From: Zygosaccharomyces rouxii
Lineage: Eukaryota > Ascomycota > Saccharomycetes > Saccharomycetales > Saccharomycetaceae
Length of the DNA: 64,000 bases
Direction of reading: 5' to 3'
Assembly (NCBI RefSeq): GCF_000026365.1
Contig: NC_012996.1
Location: forward strand, 1,302,001 to 1,366,000
The stretch's first letter is position 1, and every line of letters begins with the position of its first letter. A model generated the notes under the pieces. That model saw only the letters and a list, made by a program, of their open reading frames with translations. It made no database searches and was not told where the DNA came from. The translations under genes were made by a program, and so were the position numbers. Shown piece by piece: positions 45,761-54,024 of the stretch.

Positions 45761-46216
45761 TTAAGAGTTGTCTCCTATCATCTCTTTCAGCACTTCCTCC
45801 CCATCGTTTGTGTTTTTCGTTCTCCTCAAATCTTGGTTTTTTGATTTAGGAATCTGATCCACATCTAGGTATTTCAAATAAAAACTCGATTGATCACCAG
45901 CAAGGTTCAGAATTGGATACAGGTCCTTGTCATTTATGCTAACGACAGTATTGCCACTTTTCTGTTCATTTCCACTTCCTTTTCCGTTAGCGACTTCTTG
46001 ATTATGCTTAGTACCTCTAATGTACAAGAGTGCAGCAAGCGTCAGAGCGTAAATTACCATCATAGTAAGAAGCCATAGGAAATAAATTTCAAGGCTCTTT
46101 GATAATAGATTCCACTGTTGATTTTTTGTATACTGTTCGAATTGCAAGTCCTCCGTTAAGATGTCAGTATTTAAAGCCTGACCGTTACTGATCGTGGGTA
46201 ATGCTAGTGATACCAT
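45761..46216 (-). CDS. PHM6: Small membrane protein at the PHM6 position
   Basis: This 151-residue protein has one clear membrane helix (about residues 44-66, FLWLLTMMVIYALTLAALLYI) and a hydrophilic Lys/Asn-rich C-terminal half. Its place next to RRP45 matches S. cerevisiae PHM6 (YDR281C), a phosphate-regulated protein of unknown function of about 104 residues. I cannot confirm the homology from sequence alone. No Pho4 CACGTG was found in its upstream region (46217-46703), so phosphate control is not supported here. Confidence 0.65.
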   Translation of the reverse strand: MVSLALPTISNGQALNTDILTEDLQFEQYTKNQQWNLLSKSLEIYFLWLLTMMVIYALTLAALLYIRGTKHNQEVANGKGSGNEQKSGNTVVSINDKDLYPILNLAGDQSSFYLKYLDVDQIPKSKNQDLRRTKNTNDGEEVLKEMIGDNS

Positions 46217-46703
46217 GGTAGATGTAATTACGAGTAAAATAATAATAATAAGACTAAACTCAATCCTTTCATTGGCAGTATTAGTCCGTTATTTTTCTAA
46301 AAAAGAAACTCTTGGCAAAAATGCTTATATATGTATTGTATGATAGTATAATTTGTGACACAATTTCGACAAAATAATGATAAGAAAAATCAAGAAACCA
46401 TCAAGTAATAGACCTTGCAATGCATTGAATTACTTGTGGAACAACTGTCATAAAATAGCAGGAACACAGTAGCCAATTGATCCAACTTATGAGGACTCTG
46501 TAGAAATATTTGGGCCGTCAATGTAATGTCTTCGAGTTATAAATTTGTATTATTCTCGCTTCACAGAATAATGCATCGCGATAACGTCACAGCACAAATC
46601 AAGGGTCCATTAAACTCACTAACGACTTACACAAGGTAACGATGTCTAAAGGATTACAATATATATTATTCACCTATTTCAATAGCTATCCCATTATTTC
46701 AAG
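46217..46703. promoter_or_regulatory. Divergent region PHM6/DOG
   Basis: These 487 bp of AT-rich divergent promoter DNA show no assigned factor site. An upstream ATG at 46642 opens a 33-codon frame that overlaps the DOG start (ends 46743). Confidence 0.45.
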
Positions 46704-47450
46704 ATGCCAATCATTCATGCTGATGTATGCTTATTCGATTTAGACGGTACACTCGTCGATACCCAATACGCTTCTGACTGTGCTTGGTCCAACTTTTGTA
46801 ATCGTCATAAGGTGGATCCTAGTGAAATTATGAACTCTTCAGGACCTGGGATCACTGGTGAATTCATAAGAAAACACTTTCCTTCACTGGAATTGGGAAG
46901 TGATGAGGCTGTTCAGGAATTAGAGTATTCGGTTGCTTATGATTACCTTGATTCCGTGAGATTAATTCCAGGTGCCAAGAAACTGTTAATAGATCTGAAT
47001 ACAAACAGTTTAACTAAGAATAAATTCATCAAACCAAGATGGGCTGTCGTCACATCAGGCTCACCTTATTTGGCTCACATGTGGTTTAGAACCATTCTTA
47101 GAGAAGTGGGAACACCAGAAGTTTTCATTACAGCATCGGATGTGACTAAGGATAAACCAGATCCTGAAGGTTATAGAAAGGCATGTTTTGAACTTTGTAA
47201 CCTTTGGGATAGTTCCATGAAGGATGCCAAGAAGGTTGTTTTTGAAGATTCCCCTCAAGGTATAAAAGCTGGTAAAGGCGTTGGTGCTACTGTGATAGCG
47301 GTCACAACAACTTTTGAAAAATTCAAACTGTATGAAGCTGGTGCTGATTATGTAGTGTCAGATTTGACGGGTGTCCATGTTAAAAAGAATACTTTTACTG
47401 GCTCAATTATCTTGGATGTCCAAGACCCTTTGATCAACCAATCTAATTAA
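46704..47450 (+). CDS. DOG1: 2-deoxyglucose-6-phosphate phosphatase type HAD enzyme (DOG)
   Basis: This 248-residue haloacid-dehalogenase phosphatase dephosphorylates sugar phosphates; S. cerevisiae Dog1/Dog2 act on 2-deoxyglucose-6-phosphate. HAD motif I is CLFDLDGTLVDT, motif II VVTSGSP, motif III the lysine in DKPDPEGY and motif IV FEDSPQGIKAGKGVGA. VTSGSPYLAHMWF and LIPGAKKLL are close to Dog1. S. cerevisiae carries tandem DOG2 and DOG1 (YHR043C, YHR044C) in the same neighbourhood; here only one copy is present, so it is co-orthologous to both. Confidence 0.93.
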   Translation: MPIIHADVCLFDLDGTLVDTQYASDCAWSNFCNRHKVDPSEIMNSSGPGITGEFIRKHFPSLELGSDEAVQELEYSVAYDYLDSVRLIPGAKKLLIDLNTNSLTKNKFIKPRWAVVTSGSPYLAHMWFRTILREVGTPEVFITASDVTKDKPDPEGYRKACFELCNLWDSSMKDAKKVVFEDSPQGIKAGKGVGATVIAVTTTFEKFKLYEAGADYVVSDLTGVHVKKNTFTGSIILDVQDPLINQSN

Positions 47451-47496
47451 CTTTTTGGAATAAAATATATTATTTACATGATTCAACTATATTGTT

Positions 47497-48702
47497 TTAA
47501 GTTTCGTGCTCTTTCTTCTGGTCCAGTTGAGATTTACTATCGAGCCAATATCTCTCATAGAAGTGGTATAATTCGAAGCAAAGCTCAAAGGCGATAAGAT
47601 AAATGATGATCAGTTCTAATACCGTACTATTCTTTTCGCTTAAGACGCCCATAAGAGCACGGGTCTCCTCAGTGGAGTAATCTAATTTGCTGTTCAGAAT
47701 GTTTATCCTGGGACCGATGTCAAGGTATTTCGAGGTTTCCTTAAAGATTTTTTCTAACTGGGGTTCACTCCAGTATAAATCTGGAGTCTCGATTAATTCC
47801 GAGTAGAGATTCAACTTACCTCTTATTAAAAATAATCTACCAATAGATTTCAGGGCATCTCCTCTTTTCAAATTTAAACGAACGCCTTTAGAAACTTTCT
47901 CGGTAATGATCCTGGTTTCAACAATATGTCTCTCCATAGCATTCTCTAATACAGCTAATTTTGTACTTCTCGAAAATCCACTAGAGAACGCTGCCTTGTG
48001 TAATAATCCTGCACCTGGATCTGTAGAATTTATCAATATTAAATCTCCCACTAGCAAACTTGTCTCTAAATACTTTACGGCGGCATGGTTGGCAGATTCT
48101 AACTGTACTGATTCTAGTTGAAGTTTATTCTCTAATTCAACGTAATCCATATCTTCACTTTCGAATTCGTCAGGATTCAAAGGATTTGTCCTTGCATCTT
48201 CGACTAGCTTTAAGATGTTTTGGTTCACCGTAGCTTCATCAAACCCCCAACATATTATAGATCCACTTTGACCCAATATCATGATATCACCAGTACTACC
48301 ATTACAGTGATGTCTAAATGTTATAATTTCGTCAGGAATTAAACTGACAGGTTGGAAACCCTGACTATGCAATAGTGCAATACATTTGGATAGATCGTAA
48401 CTTTCAGCAGTGGTAACCGTAGTGCAAGATTTCACCTTCAAACATTTCAACAGCACACTCTCTAAATCATCTCTAAAATTATAGCGTGTTAGATTGAAAT
48501 GAGGAACAAACGCTCTCCTAAGGTTTTTTGATAGATTTTGAGAACTTCGAGGAGATTTCATCGTTCTTACATTGAGATCATCTAATCGAGATTGCCCTTC
48601 ATTTTTCGTATTTATTACTGATTTTCCACATAGTCGAGCTCCTGAGAAGTATCTAGTGAATCTCAGTGATCCACGAATGGGTAAGCCTGTGAAGAGTCTC
48701 AT
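47497..48702 (-). CDS. MRX10: Mitochondrial RMD1/DUF155-family protein MRX10
   Basis: This 401-residue protein has an Arg/Ser-rich mitochondrial presequence (MRLFTGLPIRGSLRFTRYFSG). The DUF155/RMD1 domain spans about residues 90-370 (CIALLHSQGFQPVSLIPDEII, ILGQSGSIICWGFDE, ARTNPLNPDEFESEDMDYVE, LGRIFLIRGKLNLY-like). One C-terminal membrane helix is at about 366-386 (ELIIIYLIAFELCFELYHF). Family members are anchored in mitochondrial or ER membranes, and Mrx10 associates with the mitochondrial gene-expression machinery. It matches YDR282C, which lies close to GCN2 and DPP1 in S. cerevisiae. It converges with DOG. Confidence 0.9.
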   Translation of the reverse strand: MRLFTGLPIRGSLRFTRYFSGARLCGKSVINTKNEGQSRLDDLNVRTMKSPRSSQNLSKNLRRAFVPHFNLTRYNFRDDLESVLLKCLKVKSCTTVTTAESYDLSKCIALLHSQGFQPVSLIPDEIITFRHHCNGSTGDIMILGQSGSIICWGFDEATVNQNILKLVEDARTNPLNPDEFESEDMDYVELENKLQLESVQLESANHAAVKYLETSLLVGDLILINSTDPGAGLLHKAAFSSGFSRSTKLAVLENAMERHIVETRIITEKVSKGVRLNLKRGDALKSIGRLFLIRGKLNLYSELIETPDLYWSEPQLEKIFKETSKYLDIGPRINILNSKLDYSTEETRALMGVLSEKNSTVLELIIIYLIAFELCFELYHFYERYWLDSKSQLDQKKEHET

Positions 48703-48934
48703 ATACGGTTCTTTTCAATGCGAGATAGTCCTAGCTTCCTCGACTTCGATTGGTACTTAATCTTTTTTACTTATTCTTAACTACGCGGAACAGCCGTTCA
48801 GGTAAAGTTCAAGTAGAGCCTAAATTATACATATACAGATTCAGAACAAGTGTGAAGAAAAGCATGGTGTAAATGCATTCCATTTATCCTTTGAATAATT
48901 TGCTTTAGTTTTAACGGAACCTACCTCACCTAGC

Positions 48935-50992
48935 TTACCACACATCTTCTTGGTATCTACCGGTGGTCTTCAACATCTTAACCATTTCAGTCGCATCCTC
49001 CTTCGAAATGGATTTACCATTGGCCAAGATCTCCACTAGGGCAAGGTGGACACCTTGAGCCATACCCTTCGCATCACCACAAACATACAAGAATGCACCT
49101 TCATTAAGTAGTGCAAGGACATCCTTCTCGCGTTCTGTCAGTTTATCTTGGACGTAAACTTTCTTCTGCTTCTCCAATCTAGAGTGTGCAACAACCATTT
49201 CAAACGCATTACCCAATTTCTTAGCGTAGACTGGCCATTCTTCTCTGTACAAGAAATCGTCCAAGTTTCTGGAACCGTAAAACAACAAATGTTTACCCAG
49301 CTTAGCATTTTCGGTAGTTTCCACGTATTTTACACGTTCTCTAATAAATCCACGGAATGGAGCCACACCAGTTCCTGGGCCAATCATAATAAGTGGAGTT
49401 TGAGGGTTGGAGGGCAGCTTAAAGGCAGAGCGACGAACGTGAACTGGTAATTTGTAACCAGAGAAAAGTGCACGAGGACCCCTCAAATCGAAATGAACAT
49501 CTAAACTATCGGTACTCTTACCATTAATTTCCGCTTCAATGTTCTTTAATAAATTGGTAGCGACACCAACCACATTTGGACCACCAGCAGGGTTAGGGGC
49601 GCTTTCCACCATGGCAGTAGTGTGAATAGTTTGTTTTTCTGACAATGAAGAAGAGGAAATAGAATAATAACGAGGTTGTAAATGAGCAATGGATTCGATT
49701 AGGAATTCCCATGGTACGGTTTCCCATTTAGCACCTCCGGAAAGGTGTAATACTGCATCTGCCAAATCGAAGTATCTAGAGGTAATTTCAATGTGGAATT
49801 GGTCCTTATCAGCGGCTAAATTTTGTAATTTTTCCTTAATCTTTGCCGATGGTGCAAATTGTACAAGAGAACCAAAGCTTTGTCTGGAGATGGGGCCTGT
49901 AATTTCCAAATAATGTCTTACAGCTGCACCGATGGTAGTAGGCGTAGGGAAAGGTGTTTCGATAGTAGAGTCTAAGGGTTTCAAATCAAAGATGGTATCA
50001 GGGTTCAAGTTAAAAGCGTATAAGAATTTTTCAATTTTTTCGTCAGCATTAGATGGCCAAATTCCCAAATGGTCACCTGTAGTATATTTTATATTAGATC
50101 CAGAAACATCGAATTCACTGTGAACACAGCTACGGTCTTTACTTTTCATCAATTCGTGAGTCTTTATAATAGGGGCCAAATATGGTTGGTTTATATCAAA
50201 TGGACCCACTTGGACATTTTCAGAATTGAATGAGAGCTTGTTAGCTGGCAAATAGTGTAAAGAAGGTTCACCCAGGGAGACTTTTTCGTCAATGGTTTCT
50301 AATTTTTCCAATTGGAAAGAAGGTTCAAATTTTTGTTCGTGTTCACTTAAATTCAATTGGTCCTTTAAGATTTCAAAGGTGTTTTCCTTCCAAGACAAGT
50401 AGTCTTCATCAGTAGTACCAGCACCATCATCACCAAGGCCGTGCTCACCAATTAGAGTGGCTTCCGCCTTTTCCATGTGCTGCAAGATTTTCTTGGAAGC
50501 ACCATTGTAGAATTCATAAGTGGAATTACCTAACCCGAATAGTGTGTAACGAACATTGGTCAATGCACCTTCACTCAATTCGTTTAAGAAATCTTCAAAT
50601 TGTACAGCACCATCTGGAAACTCACCTTCACCGTAGGTTGCCACGAAGATAGAAACCACCACATTAGATGGTAATTCTTTCAAGCTCTCAAAATCGTAGT
50701 TTTCCACATCTGCACACATAACGTTCAATGAAAACTTAGCTGCCAACTCTTTGGAGTATTTCTTAGCATAATCTTCAGCTGTACCAGTTTGGGAAGCGTA
50801 AAGTACTAAGTAGTTCTTGTTATTATCCTTCATGACTTGCAGGATATCACGGGAACCAGAATCATCAGCAGTAATAGCATCATCGTTGGAGAATAGCAGC
50901 TCTTTGATAATATCTTTCTTCATATAAGCTGCTACGGCCAAGATAAGTGCACAAAGCACTGCTAAATCTGTGTTATCCATTCCCGCTACCAT
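48935..50992 (-). CDS. NCP1: NADPH-cytochrome P450 reductase NCP1
   Basis: This 685-residue ER membrane diflavin reductase passes electrons from NADPH via FAD and FMN to P450s (Erg11, Erg5) and squalene epoxidase in ergosterol synthesis. An N-terminal anchor (about residues 8-24) is followed by the FMN domain (LYASQTGTAEDYAKK, ATYGEGEFPD, FGLGNSTYEF), the FAD domain (RYYSISSSSL) and the NADPH domain (MIGPGTGVAPFRGFI, YVCGDAKGMA), and the conserved final Trp. I chose the ATG at 50992 (MVAGMDNTD) because it aligns with the S. cerevisiae start; the frame is open 25 codons further upstream but only from TTG. Length matches (691). Confidence 0.97.
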   Translation of the reverse strand: MVAGMDNTDLAVLCALILAVAAYMKKDIIKELLFSNDDAITADDSGSRDILQVMKDNNKNYLVLYASQTGTAEDYAKKYSKELAAKFSLNVMCADVENYDFESLKELPSNVVVSIFVATYGEGEFPDGAVQFEDFLNELSEGALTNVRYTLFGLGNSTYEFYNGASKKILQHMEKAEATLIGEHGLGDDGAGTTDEDYLSWKENTFEILKDQLNLSEHEQKFEPSFQLEKLETIDEKVSLGEPSLHYLPANKLSFNSENVQVGPFDINQPYLAPIIKTHELMKSKDRSCVHSEFDVSGSNIKYTTGDHLGIWPSNADEKIEKFLYAFNLNPDTIFDLKPLDSTIETPFPTPTTIGAAVRHYLEITGPISRQSFGSLVQFAPSAKIKEKLQNLAADKDQFHIEITSRYFDLADAVLHLSGGAKWETVPWEFLIESIAHLQPRYYSISSSSLSEKQTIHTTAMVESAPNPAGGPNVVGVATNLLKNIEAEINGKSTDSLDVHFDLRGPRALFSGYKLPVHVRRSAFKLPSNPQTPLIMIGPGTGVAPFRGFIRERVKYVETTENAKLGKHLLFYGSRNLDDFLYREEWPVYAKKLGNAFEMVVAHSRLEKQKKVYVQDKLTEREKDVLALLNEGAFLYVCGDAKGMAQGVHLALVEILANGKSISKEDATEMVKMLKTTGRYQEDVW

Positions 50993-51357
50993 GATTGTTT
51001 GATGAGATGCTTGTATCTCTAATTGTGACAGACAATGAACTAAACTGCGATCAATGCTCCTGTTCAAAGTCTTTATGGCCTCGTTTATAAACCGTTTTCG
51101 AACAGCAGTACGATGAATTGACGAACCTCGCTCGTTTCTTACTTTCTATGTTAAAAGTAACGTAAACGCCAAAAAAAAAAGAAATTCACCCAGAAAAGTT
51201 TCTCACGTGTGAGGCCCGATATTCAAATAATACCGTTTTTTTGACGCCCTTGTAGTCTCATTTTGGCCATTCTAGTTCATCTCGTTGTTTTTAGCGTATT
51301 GGATTTGCCCCTTGTCTCTAGTTCTAGTAGCTATTTCCTCCATCCAACCACATACCA
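50993..51357. promoter_or_regulatory. NCP1 promoter region with CACGTG
   Basis: These 365 bp between NSE3 and NCP1 (both minus) hold the NCP1 promoter. CACGTG at 51204-51209 is an E-box of the Cbf1/Pho4/bHLH type. It might also suit an Hms1-type bHLH factor, but this is speculative. No sterol Upc2 element was found. Confidence 0.4.
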
Positions 51358-52269
51358 TCACGCATAAGAGTCTCCAATATTCTTTTTAATGTCCTCTTTC
51401 AAATGGGGGGTCTGATTAACATCTAATCCCAATACTTGTCTCATCATTTCCACCAATGCATCAATACCAAACTCTTGTTGTGTCCTTCTTCCTATTCTGT
51501 AAGATGTAATATTACCTTCGACATCGGAATTCTGTTCCATTCTAACGACATATTCTCTTTTATCTAACGTTTTCACAAAATCATCAATATTCCACTTCAA
51601 GATGGGTATTTTGGATCCATCTGTAGGTACACCGTAGGATTCTAGGTATCCAAACAATTCTTGTTGCAGAATGTTATTCTTAGAGAAGACAATGATGCAT
51701 ATCACAACCGTTAGCAACCCTTTGAACACTAGATCTTGATGAGTACTCAAGGTGTTACCCACCGTACTACTGCTATTGAAGTTCTCCTGTACGTAACTTT
51801 CATCACGCAGAACACTCTTATATAGAGATCCGCTTTGATCCAATCGTGCTTCATCCAGCTCAGGTATGCTCTTCATGGTGTTCAAGAGTATGAATCTAGA
51901 TGCCTTCGTAGCTGATTTGTCTTCTTTATTATTACCGTTGGTGTTGCTATTATTGTTACCAGTGTTTTGAGATGTTGCCATATTGGGCCCCATTTTGGGC
52001 GGTAATCCAACCAAGTTGTAGCCATAAATGTCCTCTAAGATGCTATTCACTTCATATAACAGGGTGTTAAATGGTATACGGGTACAATTCTCTTGATTAG
52101 CATACTCTTTGGCAACATTTTGTAACCTCCCCTTAGCAATGATGGTGTTTTGAGATTCACAACTGGAAAGAATGAATCGAACTACTTTACGCGCTACTAC
52201 TACAGCCTTATCATCACCGTATTCTTCGGCATCTATTCTGAAATCTTCCTCATAATCATTTTGGCTCAT
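51358..52269 (-). CDS. NSE3: Smc5-Smc6 complex subunit NSE3 (MAGE family)
   Basis: This 303-residue protein is the MAGE-domain partner of the Nse1 RING protein in the Smc5-Smc6 complex, needed for recombination repair. It starts with a short acidic tail. The MAGE homology domain follows: VVARKVVRFILSSCESQNTIIAKGRL, FNTLLYEVNSILEDIYGYNLVGLPP and, after an Asn-rich insert of about 25 residues (near 105-130), FKGLLTVVICIIVFSKNNILQQELFGYLE. Length equals S. cerevisiae Nse3 (303). It sits beside INM2, as in YDR287W-YDR288W. Confidence 0.93.
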   Translation of the reverse strand: MSQNDYEEDFRIDAEEYGDDKAVVVARKVVRFILSSCESQNTIIAKGRLQNVAKEYANQENCTRIPFNTLLYEVNSILEDIYGYNLVGLPPKMGPNMATSQNTGNNNSNTNGNNKEDKSATKASRFILLNTMKSIPELDEARLDQSGSLYKSVLRDESYVQENFNSSSTVGNTLSTHQDLVFKGLLTVVICIIVFSKNNILQQELFGYLESYGVPTDGSKIPILKWNIDDFVKTLDKREYVVRMEQNSDVEGNITSYRIGRRTQQEFGIDALVEMMRQVLGLDVNQTPHLKEDIKKNIGDSYA

Positions 52270-52450
52270 CGCTTCAGTTTAATCCATGGTACTCTAAATC
52301 ATCCAAGACAGGGAAGTGTTGATATCAAACTTTCAGCTTATAAGCAAATGATCTACTTAAATTTGTAAAGGTGAAAATATAAACACAAAGAGTAAGAAAA
52401 AATGAAGGTACCCGTTAGATGCTAGGATACGATCATCTCTTACACTCAAC

Positions 52451-53329
52451 TTAGTACGACAACCTGCCCTCGACGTGGGACCATAAAGACTCAACGAACC
52501 AAGTCTGCTCCTCTTTCTTGGCACCACCTCTAACTGCAAAGTAGCGCCTGTTTTCTAATGGGATCTCCCATTCACCAGGGTTAGCACCAACCATAATACC
52601 ACCTGTCTCTTCTATGATACACCAGCCGGCACAGACATCCCAAGCCCATGGGCCACCTTCCCAGTATGCATCCAAAAGACCGGTAGCCACGTAGCATAGA
52701 TCCATTGCAGTACTACCGTGACTTCTTGAACCGTGGATAAATCCACCTTTTTCACTCAACAGGTTATTAGTTGTACGCAATTTGGTTTCGAAGTTGCTAC
52801 CTGGACTTTCAGCACGCTCTGAACCTGATTCCAACCCAATGATAGATTTTTGCAGAATTAGGGGACGTGGTGTCACTTGAATACATTCACCATTCAAAAA
52901 TGCACCATTACCCTTGGAGGCATGGAAAGTCTGATTCAAATGTGGATTATGGACGACACCAACAACAGCCTTACCGTTTTCGCTAAGACCGAGAGAAGTA
53001 CAGCTGTAAGGGTATCCATGAATGAAATTGGTAGTACCATCAATTGGATCGACGATGAAGGTAGGCTTGTCGCCAATTTTGGTCTCACCTTTGATAAACC
53101 CTTCTTCACCTACGAATGCAAAATCGGGATATTTCTTGCTCAAAAAATCTTGGACGATACTTTCCACTTTTTTGTCTACTACTGTAACCAAGTCAACATT
53201 GTTGGCCTTGTCCTCGTAGGATTCAAACTTAGTACCTGATTGGGATTTGATCAATGGGCCAATTTCTTTTTGTGCCAATTGAATTAGTGAAGTTTCAACT
53301 TCTTTCAATTGTTCCTTGGTTAATACCAT
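52451..53329 (-). CDS. INM2: Inositol monophosphatase INM2
   Basis: This 292-residue second inositol monophosphatase shows the same metal-site motifs as INM1: GEEG, DPIDGTTNFIHGYPY and WEGGPWAWDVCAGWCIIEETGG. It is about as diverged from the INM1 copy as the two S. cerevisiae enzymes appear to be. The neighbours NSE3 and YDR286C are those of S. cerevisiae INM2 (YDR287W). Its presence beside a separate INM1 12 kb away shows the two genes were distinct before the genome duplication. Confidence 0.95.
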   Translation of the reverse strand: MVLTKEQLKEVETSLIQLAQKEIGPLIKSQSGTKFESYEDKANNVDLVTVVDKKVESIVQDFLSKKYPDFAFVGEEGFIKGETKIGDKPTFIVDPIDGTTNFIHGYPYSCTSLGLSENGKAVVGVVHNPHLNQTFHASKGNGAFLNGECIQVTPRPLILQKSIIGLESGSERAESPGSNFETKLRTTNNLLSEKGGFIHGSRSHGSTAMDLCYVATGLLDAYWEGGPWAWDVCAGWCIIEETGGIMVGANPGEWEIPLENRRYFAVRGGAKKEEQTWFVESLWSHVEGRLSY

Positions 53330-53615
53330 TGTTATGTGATACTAGTCTGCTTAGCTCAGGTTTTTGAAGGGGAGAGAGGAACGATTTGATGATAACCTTC
53401 CCGACTTTAATATGAGCGATATTAAATAAATGATTGACAGCTACTTCCACCTCAGCTGTCAATCAATGCTCCCAATGGGAGAAGGGGGGGTATCAAAGCC
53501 GTTAATGAGTTGTTCGGGTAAGTTTTCATGACGTGCATACTTGTAAACGCTCTGCGACGGAACCCGTTTTATCGTGCGAACCGTTTGTTTCGAACCCTAT
53601 AGACAGGCGGCAAAG

Positions 53616-53933
53616 ATGTATATCCGTTCATTTCATACAGCGTCCCGTTTACTGAGTAATGGGACGGTAAGAGCTACCTTATTCTCTAAGAGCAAATGCG
53701 GTTTGTGTGATAATGCCTCTAACGTTATGGAAAAGGTTTTAAAAAAAAGGCCACAAGTCGATTATTCTGTGGTGAAAATTGATGACCCTAAAAACCACGA
53801 ATGGTGGGAGAAGTATTGTTTCGATGTACCTGTGCTACATCTTGAAACACCAGTTAGAGAGGGATCTCTGATCAAAGTATTTCACCGATTGGAAGAAGAA
53901 GATGTTTTAGATAAAATCAAAGGTTTGGAGTGA
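53616..53933 (+). CDS. YDR286C: Glutaredoxin-like small protein, YDR286C homologue
   Basis: This 105-residue protein has a thioredoxin/glutaredoxin-like fold (DUF836). The N-terminus MYIRSFHTASRLLS is Arg/Ser-rich and may be a mitochondrial presequence. The redox-type Cys pair lies in SKCGLCDNAS (about residues 25-34), followed by DYSVVKIDDP, then the cis-Pro turn FDVPVLHLE, and a helical end. The first ATG is at 53616; 14 codons further upstream open only from GTG. Slightly shorter than S. cerevisiae (114). It is divergent from INM2. Confidence 0.9.
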   Translation: MYIRSFHTASRLLSNGTVRATLFSKSKCGLCDNASNVMEKVLKKRPQVDYSVVKIDDPKNHEWWEKYCFDVPVLHLETPVREGSLIKVFHRLEEEDVLDKIKGLE

Positions 53934-54024
53934 TTGACTAAACTTGTTTGGCTACTGGTAATAGCGATGCAATATTGTGTGTTTTTTAATGATGAAAAGT
54001 AGACAGTACTTTCTCTAGTGGAAC

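Noticed and set aside
46600..46703. Possible intron in the DOG leader (CACTAAC-like branch point)
   Set aside because: There is no matching 5' splice site, and DOG starts properly at 46704 without splicing.
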